This document shows positions 33,047 to 46,500 of a stretch of DNA of 64,000 bases, in pieces. How positions within the stretch are numbered: position 1 is the stretch's first letter; every line of letters starts with the position of its first letter. The notes beneath the pieces were generated by a model, which did no database searches, was not told the origin of the DNA, and saw only the letters and a list, made by a program, of their open reading frames with translations. The position numbers and the translations under genes were made by a program. Origin of the DNA: Symsagittifera roscoffensis (Eukaryota; Xenacoelomorpha; Acoela; Convolutidae); the NCBI RefSeq assembly GCF_963678635.1, contig NC_087063.1, positions 68,240,727-68,304,726 of the forward strand, written 5' to 3'.

Positions 33047-33422
33047 ATAATTGTCTCACTTTTGAATTTTGTTTTGATTGTGGTTTGATTTTGTATTTTG
33101 GTTTGATGGCAAAAAATGTCATTTAAGAAGTGAATAATCTCCAAAAGTTGGCGCAAAACGTCTAAAATTTGTTTTAAAATAAAAATTGATATTTTCTATA
33201 GAAAAAATTGAATTTATTGGTTATCGAACAAAAATAATTGTCTCACTTTTGAATTTTGTTTTGATTGTGGTTTGATTTTGTATTTTGGTTTGATGGCAAA
33301 AAATGTCATTTAAGAAGTGAATAATCTCCAAAAGTTGGCGCAAAACGTCTAAAATTTGTTTTAAAATAAAAATTGATATTTTCTATAGAAAAAATTGAAT
33401 TTATTGGTTATCGAACAAAAAT
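33047..33422 (+). repeat. Perfect or near-perfect 187-bp tandem duplication
   Basis: The unit starting AATTGTCTCACTTTTGAATT and ending GGTTATCGAACAAAAAT occurs twice in a row with a period of 187 bp, and I saw no difference between units. It contains no ORF. It is either very recent or an assembly artefact. Confidence 0.9.
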
Positions 33423-36220
33423 AAATTGATAGACACAATTCATAAGATTCTGCCCTTCTTAAACTTTGTTGAGCTAGCTACATAAGAGGCTCACTGTCCT
33501 ACAGAAAATTTATTCGATAGTTTTGGCGTACTTTTTTTATCAGTAATAAATTCCAAAAGTGGTCCTTTTCTGGTTAAAATTCCACTAAATAAGTTAAACC
33601 ATATTGGTTCTAAATTTTAAAGAAATATTAGTCAAAAATCAATCCACGTTTAGAAAAACGCGTTTTAATTCTCTTGCTGTATTCGTTGTGTACTAGTAAT
33701 TTATATCAGCACTATTGATTAGATGATCTCCCATCTTGACAAGGTTCGGGTTTGGCCAGAACCATTACTCTTTTTGGCAAGAACCGGGTGATATGTTGCA
33801 ATAGGTGGTAATTTTGAGAAGAGTGCATGTATTACATTTGGGAACTATAATGCATATTATAGACATTTCCTTTTCAATCAATTGTACATGCGACTAAGAT
33901 ATTTTTTGTGGTTACACTACTCTGCTAGATGAAATGTTATTCAAAAATTTTAATTTTACAGTTTCGCCAAATTTGGCCTTTCAAATAAATTTTAAATACA
34001 GTTCGAATTATAACAAAAAGCGATCCAGCTATTCGATTTGATGCTGCCAGCTATTGTAACATATCACCCAGAACCGATGGGAATCAAAAGACATTAGTCG
34101 ATCAGTTGTGGCTGTATAAGATTTGTTTATGTACATTCTCAATGGTATATTTATTTCAGTTTCAAGCGTTTAGCAGACGTTTTTTTTTTAAATTTTGATA
34201 TGGCCCTTGATAATTTTTTAGGCAATTCTTTTTGCTCCTTGCCAATTTTATGTTCTTAATGGTGCATGCATTCTAGTTGATCAGTATTTAATTGTTTTTT
34301 TTTCAACGATTTGATCAAAATTACTGTATTTTTCAATTGTGCTTATTAGGTGACAATAAACGGAGTAGATACACTTATTGAGAGCGTTTAAGTTTTTTCA
34401 GGAAAAAGTTTTGAAGTTTTTTGACGTTTTACATTCGATTTGTTTTTGAGTTCAAATCAAATTCAAATTAAAACAATGTCTATTAACAAATGTGCAAATA
34501 GCGCATAATACGTGACCGAATTTCAGTTTTGAAAGTGGATTTGAAAATTGAGATTTCCCAGCGGAATAGAAGGTTTACCCATTGACTCAGTTTTCTCTAA
34601 TTGTGTTTCTTTAGTTAATCAAAAAGGTGTTAATTATAAATTTGTTCTTGAAACTCGAAGAACTTCAACTGCATATAATTTCTGTCTAGTGCGAAAAATT
34701 AAATGTTGCAGAAAACAAGTCTGTATGTTTGTTTCCTTCTTCATCGACACTTTTCTGTATTTTTTGGATCTGCTTAGACTTAAGAGAGCAAGTGTATTTG
34801 CAATCGCGTGATTTACTTTTACCGTTGGAAACGTTGTTGGCAGATTCGAACAATGTCAAACGATGTCGCATGCAAGTGACGATTTGCTCGATTTTTTGAA
34901 AGGTCGCATTAGATAACGTTTTTAAACAAGTGAGCCTGCTAGTTCTGTGTTATGTTACGAATACTTTCTTTGTCCTCCAATTCGCATAAAAAAGTTCAAT
35001 TTTTATACTATTTTGCTTCATTATATGATAACTTGTGTTCTCCTCTTAATGAGTGGCTAGTGTTTTCATTATTTAAGCATCAAAGGCTCGCTAGTGTAGT
35101 TCTTTCTACCTGTTTGATCGATGTCCGGTGTTCGATTCACGTAGAGGGGTTTTATTTTATTAAACTTTCGCCTGGCGGTTTTTTCGAAATCTTTTAAAAG
35201 CTAGTTCTAGCTATTTTGTGGGTTTTTGCGAAGTGCAGATTTGCCTGTTTTGTTTTTTGGTAATATAGCTGTTACAAAAAACTCCCTTTCCTTGGAGTTT
35301 TTTTTAAAACAAATCCATCCAATCTTCGATGTAATTTTGCGTTATGCGTTCGCTTGAGCTGCGATTTTGTATTTCTAGCTACACGCTGTTTTTCTGTTCG
35401 GTGGGCTTGAGTATACGTATAGACTTAATTGCAACACGCAAAATGACTTGTGACTTTTTTTCGGATTCATCGGGTTCGAATTGGAAGCGCGCTGTTAACG
35501 CTTAAAAGTTTCTACACATCTATGTTCACATAATTTTTAACCAGTTTTAGCGAATCGTTCAAAAGTTTTTTGAAAAAAAAACCTTTTTTTCTAGTTTTAT
35601 TTATTTTTATATTAACTTCAGTTATGGCCTGAGGGTTGAGTGAAATCAGAAAATTAACCTCGAAAAAGCTCTAAATTAATAGTTTTTACTGTCATAATTT
35701 TCACAATAATGAGTTTTTGACCTATATCTTCAGATGTTTTTGAATTAAATTGTGTCCGACTGATTTTTTTTTGTCTGTTTTGCAAAGACTCATTTTGTTG
35801 TCATTGATGACGTTCATCCGAAGTTTTCAAAGACTTCATTTGTATCAAGTTTCTTTTGTATTTTTCTTCTTACTTTGTCCTTAGTTTTGTTAAAATATCA
35901 AATGCTGGAATTGTTGAACGGATTATATGGATAGATTCTGTTTTTCAAACACGCCAAAAATTGTTCATTGATCCTGTGAACTGAAATTTTTTTAGCTTTG
36001 TTTTGGTTGATCAAAATGGTATAATATGTCCGGCTTCTTTAAGCTTTCTTTTTGTTATTTTATGATTTTGTTTGAAGTTGTTGGAGCGTTGTTGAAACCA
36101 CAAAATATGTCAGACGAATTAGTTAGTAATTACGCATGCTTTTTTCCGGTATAATAACTTGTTTAACGAAATTACTTGATAGCTTGATATATAAGCAAAG
36201 AAGGTTTCTCGGTTTCTCCG
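33423..36220 (+). other. Intergenic stretch with a partial R1 member; no gene seen
   Basis: An R1 fragment lies at about 34505-34660 (GATTTCCCAGCGGAATAGAA, CTCAGTTTTCTCTAATTG). The remainder is AT-rich with no supportable coding region. Confidence 0.45.
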
Positions 36221-36288
36221 GTAAACTTGGCCTAGAGGCGACGACTGGGCCTAGGCTAGCAAAGGTCCTGAGTTTAAATCCGCCCAAG

Positions 36289-36687
36289 GGGATGGGGTCA
36301 AAAATTTTCGAAGTTTTTGTCGACCTTTTTTTAAAGGTCGACCCGAATGGATTTTCCGAGCTCTCTCAAAGCACTAAAAAGACCCTGTTTTGGTCAAATT
36401 TTGTGCGCCGCAGGCGAAATTTTGAAAAACAGGCCAAAAAAGGCGTTTTTAGGCACTTTTAGAAAATTTTGACAAAAAAAAAGTGCGTTTTTTTTGGCGC
36501 GCGCTCCCCTCTTAAAGTAAGTATATATTGGCGCCAAAGGCGCTTTTAGACAATTTTTAGGGTCCGTCACCAAATATGGATATCTCAAAATAGAACAAAG
36601 GGTGGACCCTTTGGGTCGGCAGGGGGTCCAATCCCTGAAAGAGGGGGTGTCCGACCCCCCCCCCCCCCCCCCCTAAATCCGCCCCTG
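36289..36687 (-). mobile_element. hAT-like non-autonomous element (399 bp) with 8-bp target duplication
   Basis: It is flanked by the direct repeat CGCCCAAG (36281-36288 and 36688-36695). The right end is AAATCCGCCCCTG; the left end is diverged. The interior shares TTTGGCGCGCGCTCCCCT, TTGGCGCCAAAGGCGC and a CCGCAGG segment with the copies at 47668-48021 and 62538-62939, which run in the opposite direction. An 8-bp duplication and CAGGGGCGGAT-type ends fit the hAT superfamily. It contains a long C run near 36655. It is inserted inside the SINE-like repeat at 36220-36800. Confidence 0.75.
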
Positions 36688-36695
36688 CGCCCAAG

Positions 36696-36800
36696 ACCTG
36701 TTTTTTTTTTCAAACTGAAAATATTCCAGTTAAAAAAATCGTTGGCCTATAGTTTGTCTGATTTTATTTTGTTGCCGCGTCGCAGAAATTTTTTGTGTTG
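36696..36800 (+). repeat. 3' part of the SINE-like repeat split by the hAT element
   Basis: The body ATATTCCAGTTAAAAAAATCG and the following TTTGTCTGATTTTATTTTGT match the repeats at 13380-13430 and 19706-19750. The 5' part with a tRNA-like box B (GAGTTTAAATCC) lies at about 36268-36288, before the hAT insertion. Confidence 0.5.
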
Positions 36801-37554
36801 TAGACAGTTGTAGTTTTAAGTGTTTTTGGTTTACTCCTGTAATTTGTAAATTTATTAAACTTGACGAAGTAAATTATCCTTTTTTCTTTTTTTGCTCAAA
36901 TGCTTTATGCGGTCTAAGTTGTTTTGGCTCATTTTAATTGGCCTGATTTCTTAGTTTTCTAGAAATTTTCAAAAAACTTCAAGTTATCTACTTGAAATCG
37001 TTTAATAAAAAATACATTTTTTGCGTGATTACACAACCAACCGATGGTGCTGTAAGACAAAATTATTATTTTTTCACATCTATTTCGTACAAGTTTGTTG
37101 CTCAATTTCAGAGACGATTGATTTAATCAAACGTTTTGTCCCGCTTTTAGAGCGCCTAGTCGGATGTGGATGTGTAAATATTGGATGTGTAAAATCCAAT
37201 AGGCAGCTAGAACAGTTCTCAACCGGGAAGACGAATGCTTGAAACCTGTTTTAATGCTTGTGATTTGCGAGCGTTATCAAATTTGCGAGCGTCTCATTTT
37301 CTGCCAGCTTTTTTGTCATGCTAAATTTGTGTTGCAACACAAGTCCCGCTTCACCTCTGTGATCAAGTCCTATTTTTTTGAACCGTTGCATGTGTATGTG
37401 CTTTATGCTAAGCTGCACCTCGCTGATGTGTAAGCGAAAATTCTTGGCAGTTTCAAGAGTTTAACATGCTCGCTGCCTAGAAGATTTCATCAGAACAATT
37501 GATATTATTTAATTGATTCCGGTTCCATCTTAAATTCAGATTAGTTTTGTTTTT

Positions 37555-40500
37555 ATGAGGCGGCCGTATCAGCTCAGCGATACTGCGCTGTCTCAGTGGT
37601 GCCAGCGGGACATTCCAAACTTCCCTCTCTCAGAGTTCGCCACGCAAAATCAGTCTGCATTAATAATAGCTTTCCAGTCCACCACCAATCTCATTGCACA
37701 AAGCGAGTACAAATCTCTTCTCTGGTCTTCCTTTCAATCTTCAGGTCTGAATATTCTGAAAATATGCGAACAGTTGCGCAAACCACTTTGTTCAGACCCA
37801 AAAAATCAGACGTACCAAGGACTGACTCTTAATTTGTGGTCGTATATATGCTACCTGAATATACTTGTTATTGACGGTGCAGGCGCGAATGGGATATTTG
37901 ACGTGGGTATATTTCAATATGCTGTGGAACAACCGCAAAGCGTCTGCAGATTTCTAACCAATGGTTAGTTCTAATATTAGATTTTATGTGATTTTCAGAT
38001 CTAAAAAAAGATGTCGTTGTTGAAATTTTTATCCATTTCAGAGATTTACCGTTTACCGTACCGAAATGAACTATCGAATCTTAATTAAACTGCTCTTAAG
38101 TTACTATGAAGCAGTATTGTCTCCGAGCCTGATACTTGTTTGGTTAAAGTTCTAATTTGATGCTTATATTTGAGCATTTTTAGAGGTACAAAACAAAACA
38201 TCCAACAAGTCACGCTCGCGACCCTCGGCAAAGAGTTTTGATGAAGATAATGACGAAGGAGATAGTGGAAGTCTGAGGTCTCCCCAGATAGGGAGCCTCC
38301 TGCAGCTGGTGAACAAACTGGTCACAGTGTTGAATCTGGTCATGGAGAGGGTATCTCTTGCTCAGTCCGATCTCTCCCAACATATGCTAGTGACGAGATT
38401 GGCAAGTGCACTGCACTATTGCACGTATTCGAAACCAAAGGAGCTCTCAAAGTAGGTTGTGCAATCATGTATGTTCATAACTTTGTTGGGATCCATTGTA
38501 AATTCCGCTGGGTTCTTGAGTGAACCCGTAGTTTGATCTTGAAAAAGTGGTTGATCTTTTCGGACCTAAGGGGCTATGAAAAAGCCTATAAAAACGAATG
38601 ATAAATTGGCGAGAAGAAATAGTATTGTTTTTTTTTGCGTATCACAGGTACTTTAGTGCTGTGTTTTCCTAACTTTGCTGTTGACAATGATTTTAATTCG
38701 TAATAATTTTGCTCTTTTGCTATTTCTTTTGCACTGTCCTTTTTTGCTTGAACAATGTAATTGTTTAGGATCCTGGATGCTAGACTGTGTCTGAAAGTGT
38801 TAGGAACCTACATGACAAACCCCATCCACCAACTGACCCTGAAACAGGACAGCATACTGATGAAACACCTCATGTCGATTGTGGTGATGAGGAACCCAAA
38901 CCAGCTGGATGGATCCACAGCACAGGCTACACTGACACAGCCAGTGGTCCGTCTGGCCGAGCTGACTGTCCAGCTGATTCGCGATTTGATCCAGGAGAAA
39001 CCAGAAGCATCGCAGAGTGCCTTCATTCTGGCTCAGCATGTGACTGTGGGTGTAGTGGACAAAATGGAATATCGGTTTGTAATTCTCTAATGTTAAAATT
39101 AGCAGATAGAAGCTTGTCGAAACAGATCGATTTATGTAAATGGAACATGCAAAAGTATCACATGGAAGTATTTAGTATTATTTTCAAAGTTAAGTCCTCT
39201 TTTTGCAGAAACTGGTATGTTTTATACTGCACCACCAGCAAGGACGAGATAATTCAAGATCACAAATAAACAAAGAACATTTTCAAAATGTTTAATACGT
39301 CCGTAATGATACTAATAAGTCTAATGATAGTAATAAATCAACGATATGACCTAAATCAGATGCTCTTTTGGAATCTGTACGTCGTTGTGTTCTAGGAGCA
39401 AGACAGCGGACTCCTTGGTGTCTATCATATCACTCTTTCCAGAGTACTGCTACGAAGTCATGTCCGAGTGGCTATTCAGTAAACTACACAGCTCGAAGGT
39501 AATTATTAATCAAACTAACTAAGCGTGTAGAAGTTTTCCTTTCCCTCAAGAACAAAACGGCATCCATTTTTACATAAACCAACCCTAAATTGTATTTACT
39601 AATTTGCGACTTATTTTCCATCATTTTTATAGGAGAGGTCGTAAAATCACTTTGGTTAGTCTAGAAATTGCACCTTCTGAAAACCCTAAATGCGTCCCGT
39701 ATTGTTTTCATTTGTTTCTCAAAGCTGCGCCCTGGTTAGGTTTTAAATGCAAAATATGTATTAGTTTTCGATATGAATAAAGAGTAATTGTGGATGCTTA
39801 TGGAGAGAGTCAAATCAATCTATCTGTATATCTTCTTTCGTGAGTTTTAACTAACATGTTATGTTTTTTTTTCTAGCAAAATGAAAGACTGTTTGTGCTG
39901 GAAGTTCTCGAAAAACTACTCAACTTCAGCTCAAGTACTGGTACTGAAAATAGAATGAACCTGGACCATGAACAGTTAGTCGGATCTATACTTGACCGAT
40001 GTTCAGACAAAGTACCTTCGATCAGGGCCAAAGCGTTCAGTTGTATCTCGACCATGTGTAAGCTGAGAAGCGAAGCAATTTCAACAGTTCTCAAGACCAA
40101 ACTAAGATCTATGCTCTGCGATGGTTCAGAAAATCAGGGAAGTGAGGAGCCCTATAACAGCGCTTCGACGATGCCGCCGGATTTGGACCCGAACTTGCAC
40201 GATAGTGGCGCTATCACGCTTGGCGAGAATGAATCGTGTTTCGAACTTATCTTTTTGCCGAGTTGTCGTGACGAGAAGTGCAATGTACGTAAAGCGGCAC
40301 TTCAAGCTTTCGTAGACGTAGTAGTGTGTTTATTATCGACAAGCTCAGCTAAACAGCTGATCACTGCTGCACTAAATGAGGCCTCGACGGATGCTACGTT
40401 GGTAATTAGGAAGCAGGCAATTGAAAGTAGCACGAAATTGTTGCATGAGTTCGCTTTGGAGCATCAGTTCAAAGAAGCGTGGCTGGTCAATGTTATGCCG

Positions 40501-43500
40501 CTGTTCTCTGACCCGTAAGTTGAACTCTAGCGGAACCATAATTGCAATGTGATTCCATTAAAAATTCCGATATTAAGATCGATAGCAAAGTAGTGCAGTT
40601 TTTTGGTCGTAAGGTCAGTGGTTCAAGGCCTACCATGATCATGCTCACTGCTTGCTATGGTGAGACAGTATTTCCCAGGCCAGAGAAATAACCGAAAAGT
40701 GATTATAAGTCTTAATAATTTGCGCAACATCTGTTTGCCGCACAGACCTGAACAGCTTGTACTTGTTGTTCCTCGTAACGCATGCTACTAGAAAGCGTAA
40801 TCGATCAATAATCTAAATAAGTAATTGCCACAAATTTGGATGCAAAGAAAAATATGTTTTTGTGACTCAATTTTTGGACACTAGCGAATTGGGAATCCGA
40901 AGTGTTTTGATTGAATTTTTTAGCGAGAAGGCAGTAGTAGAGCGAGCCATTTCAGTATTCGAAGTGACAGTCCTCACTCCTCTCAGTCGTATGGAGTCCT
41001 CTGATGATCTCACTTGTTCCTCGGAAGTCCTCATGGCCTGGAGTCTACTCGACATCCTGACCCTATCTGACAACTACATGTACTTCTTCCGACTGGGTGC
41101 AGCTGAATTATGCGGGCAAGTTCTACAACCGTGTGTGGAAAAATTGGTGGACTGTGTTAGAGCAAAGAGACACGAGGTGTCGTGTTGGATGCTACTATCT
41201 CGAATCATGAAGACAAAGGAGTGGAAAATAAGTAAGAGTGCATGTTTACACTTGCGACCGAAGTGCATTAGTACGAAACTTCTTTTTTTCCAACCTAACT
41301 CGCAAATAAAAGTGTTCATTAAAAGTGTTCACTTATTTGGTGGCATTTTTGCTGTAATCACAATCTGTAGCATTGGAAATTTAATAGAATCTGTTCTCTG
41401 CTTTATTTGTGGCTAGTTTTTAAATTTCGTGGCTGATGGCTGAGTGGTTTGTGCGTGAGATTCATAATCTCTAGCTCGCAGATCGAATCCGAGACGTAGC
41501 CTAATTTTCAGTAATTTGAGGCTAACTTTTTACTATTGCACTCTCGTGTTCTCGCTAGTGTTTGCGAAGCACAGCTTCGCATCTGTGTTGAAATATTTAT
41601 GACACATTGTTCAGTTAACTTTTTGTTCCGATCATTTGAAAAATATGGAGGAGCTTTGTATTTGGGTGTGTTTTTGTTTTTTCTTTTTGTTTTCCACGAT
41701 AAATCAGGTACCAGAAATAATCATCGTAATGGGTCGAGTTATATGTCATATTAAAGCCCCTTCAGTCTCGGTGTCGAGAAAAACCGTTTTGAAATTTCTG
41801 GTCTATTTTTTGGTCTAATTTCAAGCTAACAAGGTGAGCGCGCACGAAAAGCTTATAGAAGGTTAAGCTTAAATTAAGCTGTGAAAACTTTGTTTTACTG
41901 GAGTAAAATTAGTTTTTGGAGTTTTTTAGCGAATGTCGGGAATCAAAAACTTCAAAATTTTAAATTGGGAATCAAATTTTGAATATTAAATTGGGAATCA
42001 AATTTTGAATTTTGCAATAAAATTAGAAAAACTTTCCGTTTTTTCAGCCATTTTGTTACAAAACTTAGATTGGAACATTCTGTGCTTTTTGTACAGTAAC
42101 CGGCTGTCCTTCTTTTTTCATTAATCATTTTGTTTACTGTTATTTTGTAATCAACTCTCAAGCGAAAATGTTTTTTAGCTAATATGGCGAAGACTTGTTT
42201 TTCTTTGTCTGAAAGCAGTTTAATGCACAAATATGACTGTAAGCTAGATATTTTATAAAAAAATCCAAGGTTAATGAGGAGTTTCGATTTTAAAACCAGA
42301 ACAAAAAAGACCACTCAAATATTTATTGAGTTGAAATCTGAGCTTTGAATTTAGTTGCCAATGAGGCGTTGAAAGAAGTGACGAGCAACCTAACGATGGA
42401 CAACTCAATCGTTGAGCAGAATGACAGATTCAGACTGTCTTTCATCGTGGACATCCTCTGCTTCTCATCCCCGAAGTCAATCCCGAAAGCAGACATGAGC
42501 AGTGCAGTGAATTCTCTGTTGGCTGTGGCGGGAAAAGTGTCACTACCATTGCACTGCGCAACAGATATTTTGGGCGCTGTGAGTGTGATCACGGAAAAAT
42601 ATGAGTTACAAGAAGTGTTGCAGAATTACGCCATTTTTACAGCAGAGGTATTTTTGATTAACATTTTAGCTAGCTAACTTAGGATAGTTAGAGCCTCAAA
42701 TTTTTTAAAGTATTCCAAAACAATGGTTGAAAATTGCATTGAAAAACGTTTGCTTCCGCATGTTAGCTGGTCACGAAAATTGCGGGAACCATTTTTTAAA
42801 CCAAATATCATAAATTTTTACCATTTTTTTTCAGGTTCACTCACTCATAACGATATTATTTGATCAATGAATAAATCGCCTTAGAATTAATCGGAGCTTG
42901 ATTTTAAAACTATTGGTTAGGTTTTTTAGGGAACAAAAGAAGCAATAAAAACCTATGACCCCTCCGTGTATCTAATGGACGAACCAGCATTCGACAACGA
43001 GAGCTTCATGCGCAAACTGTTCATAGTCGGCCAACTGACCTTCTGCAATCTGCAAGAGTGTTCAAATGCTCTTTCGTCCCTGAAGTCTTGCTTCAAACCA
43101 CTTCTGAAGATGATGCAAAGTTTATTAAGTATTCGGAAGCAAAATGCTGAGAATCCGGAGCTGGATGATGAACATATGGCGTCTGTTCAGGCGGTGGGCG
43201 TGATCGCCATTGGAAACATGTGTCTAATCTTCGAAGAGTTCAATAAACAAGGTTACTTCCTCGAATTTTCTGTTTATCCGCTGCGACTAAGTTTGAATTG
43301 TGATTCATGCGAGTTTTTGACCTACATCAACTAGCATCAGCTTTCAAATCAACAAAATTGTCAACTACTTTTATGACGACTTATACATAATGGAAAGGAC
43401 GAACATACAAGCTGTTCAGCTCACTACGGAGAACCGCTGCTGTGCCTCTTTTAAGTGCTAAATGCAATTTTTTGATTAATTTTCTGGGCTGAGGAATGTT

Positions 43501-46500
43501 GCCTAATCCGCAAGCAACGAGCAAGGATCAGGGTGGGCCTCGAGCGTTCGATTGAGAGGCAGAGTTGTAACCACTTCACCACCGCTCCCCCTTTTGATCT
43601 CTATCAACTAACATAATCTTTAAAATCAACAAGAACTTCAGATAGTTGCTTGTTACTAAACATCTGTTATGAGTCGGTTATTTTGGTTAAGCAAAGATTT
43701 TTTTTTCAAAAAGGAGCCGATTTGTTGGGAGATCTGATCGCCCCTTCTACACATGACGACTACCGAGAAAATTACTGCTCTCTGAAAGTAGCCAACAACG
43801 CTATAATAGTTCTCTGTGACCTATGCAAGCGATACACGCATACAGTGGAGAGGTTCCTGCCCCGAATATACAGATATCTAGCATGTCCAGATTCATTCCT
43901 GAGATACCAGACACTAGCTGTGGTGTTTGAATTGCTCCAGAACGAGTACATAAAGATACGCGACAGTCTTTTTTTCAGGTGGGACCTTAAAGCTGAACTT
44001 CCTTTGCTATGATTCAGCTGAACTTCCTATGCTATGATTCAAAATTTGTCGGATGAATATGCTTCATCTACAATGATTTTTTTTTGTTAAATGTTATCAG
44101 AGCTTGAACTTCAAAAAAATTCAATTCAAAAAGATATTGAACAAAAAAGAAATCCATGTATATGTTTTGATCTGATTTTTATTGCGAAAGAGCACCTTTA
44201 TGCGTTTTGAATGATACAATGTGAATAAAAAATGTCGCAATTTTTTGCATGGACTGTCGAGTTTTATTGCAGAATGCTGACTTTGTACGTGGATGAGACG
44301 GAGAAAGTGGCAAGACTGGCCGAATACTGTTTAGATCACATGGCCACCAGACACCGCTCCCTCTTCTTCACCCACTTGCCAGAGACGCTCTTCTTCCTCA
44401 ACGAACACCACACTCATCCCAAATACAACCAGTTCCCCAAGGAAGGTTTGTAGAATGCGTTATAAACTACTTGTCAAATAAGTGTTCTTAGTGATTGTTC
44501 TGCCCATTCTTCAAAGGGAGGCAACTAAGGGATTTTCTGCGCGACTTCCGTTTTTTCTTTCGAGTACCTGTAAGAAAACTCATTGGATTTCATGTGGTAT
44601 AATATTCTTTTTATTTATTTCTTTTTTTGATTTACCGCTAGTTAATGGATGAGCAAGAACGATTGGTTTTGATATCTGAATTAACTGATTTTTCTTGTTA
44701 TTAAAACTAGAATTATTTCATTTGCTCTGGGAAGTGCGAGCAGAATGCTATCCGATAAGAGCACATTTTTCCTAGGCTAGTCGCTCATTTTGTTAGCAGT
44801 TTTTGAGTGATGATTCGGATCTACTTAATAATCTCTCTCTCCCCCTCCCCCCCCCCCCCTAATAAATACAGTAAATTAGCACTGAGCTTTCTATTGAGAA
44901 TCTCATAACTTTGCTGCATTCTGATTGGTCGAAAAATCGACCATTTTGATCTGCTTAACAATCTCTCCCCCCTTTCTTGAAAGGGGTGGAGGTTGTTAAG
45001 TAGATCCGACAATTCTTATACCTCTTCGAAGGTATCGACGTTCTGAGCTGAAAGTTAACCTGGAATTTAGTCTATAAACTTTTTTTCGCAAAGTTTTGGA
45101 GATTTAATATTGTCTGTTTCTCAGTTTATTGGACTAACTTGCGCGATTCAATCTGCAATTTAAGTCAATATTCGAAGTTCGTTCCAAATAAACGTTCAGA
45201 AATGATTCGAGGCAAGCTAATGGGTCTCAATTGCTTTAACGAGGTAGCGAGGAGTGTATTAGTGTGACTCTACCTGTTTCCCAACCTAACTTGCAAAAAC
45301 AGTGCTCATTTGGTGGTACTTTTGCTATAATCACGATATGTAGCATTGGAAATTTCTTAGCATCTGTTCTCTGCTTTATTTGTGGCTAGTGTTTGACGAT
45401 CGTTAAGCGTTCGTGGCTGAGAGAGAAGGACGTGAGACTCGAGGTCGCAGGTTCGAGTCCGACCCGTAGATCAAGTTATTACTAATTCGGGTAGTAGTAA
45501 CAAGAATTAGTGAATAGTTCTCGTTTCGAACTATAGTCAAAATATATAAGGCTTGCTTTTTGGTAACAAACCATTTTTTGGTTACGAGCCATTTTAGGTG
45601 CCACCTAAAAAGCTCGGAAGGATAAAGAGTGGATTTTTATTAGAGCCTTATTAGTCGTACTTTGCAGTCCAAAAACATGCGAAAAATAGAAAAAGTTTAC
45701 TGTGGTCGGATTAATCTGTGATATTTGCCCAGTAACATTCTATGAGTGTTTTTTATGTCGTTTGTTTTGTGGGTATTTCTGTAAGATCTCATTTTTTTGA
45801 CCTTTTGGAGCTGTTTTTGCTGTTTATTGCTTGTTTCCCGCGAAGTGTAGCTTCACCTCTGAGGCCTGAAGTGTATTTTGAGTCCCTTGGTTTTTCTTAA
45901 AACAGCCGAAAAAAACTAAAAAACAAATAACGCAAATGTTTTTTTATGAGGTGCTAATGAACGTAGAGGTCATATAGGTCGTATTTATTTTTATTTGTAT
46001 TTTTTAGAATGATTGAGTTCTATTGAGAAATTTATGAAAAATCTAATTAACCATCTTAATCCATCCATATAATGTTGGAAAAATTAAACTTGCAAGATTC
46101 TCAAATTTAGATTATTCCTTGGCTTTTTAAATTTTTTTTTTCATTATTTTTGTTATTCGACGGGCCGTATTTTCTTCGCTTGCAATTAGCAAGCATTTAT
46201 AAATGAGAATATAGCTCAGTTTTTTGATAGTATTTGCTCAGTATACTTCGTTCGAGGTCCCAATTTGGGTCACTTAGTTCAGAGATAACGTCTGAGCTGG
46301 AGACGACAAAGGTTATGGATTCGATGCTGGCCAAGAGCAGAATTTTTATAAAATAGTTTTTTTTCTTGGGGAAGTTTAATAAGCCATGTAGGGTAGACTT
46401 GTGTTATTTTTAGATATACTTATGTTAATGAAATAACGTATGTTGGCCATCAATGTCAACATTATTGTTAACTTGATTTGTGAACGTGATTAACGTGTTT

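Noticed and set aside
33047-33422. CRISPR-like or satellite array
   Set aside because: There are only two units of 187 bp and no spacers.
36658-36673. Long C homopolymer as a structural or regulatory element
   Set aside because: C-rich tracts are part of the hAT-like family in all its copies, so no separate explanation is needed.
38800-39039. Minus-strand ORFs over NCAPD3 exon 3
   Set aside because: They are antisense shadows of an exon with clear family similarity on the + strand.
41434-41505. tRNA gene on the + strand
   Set aside because: Boxes A and B are present, but the acceptor stem does not pair well and the same head occurs in repeats with a common non-tRNA tail; it is a SINE.
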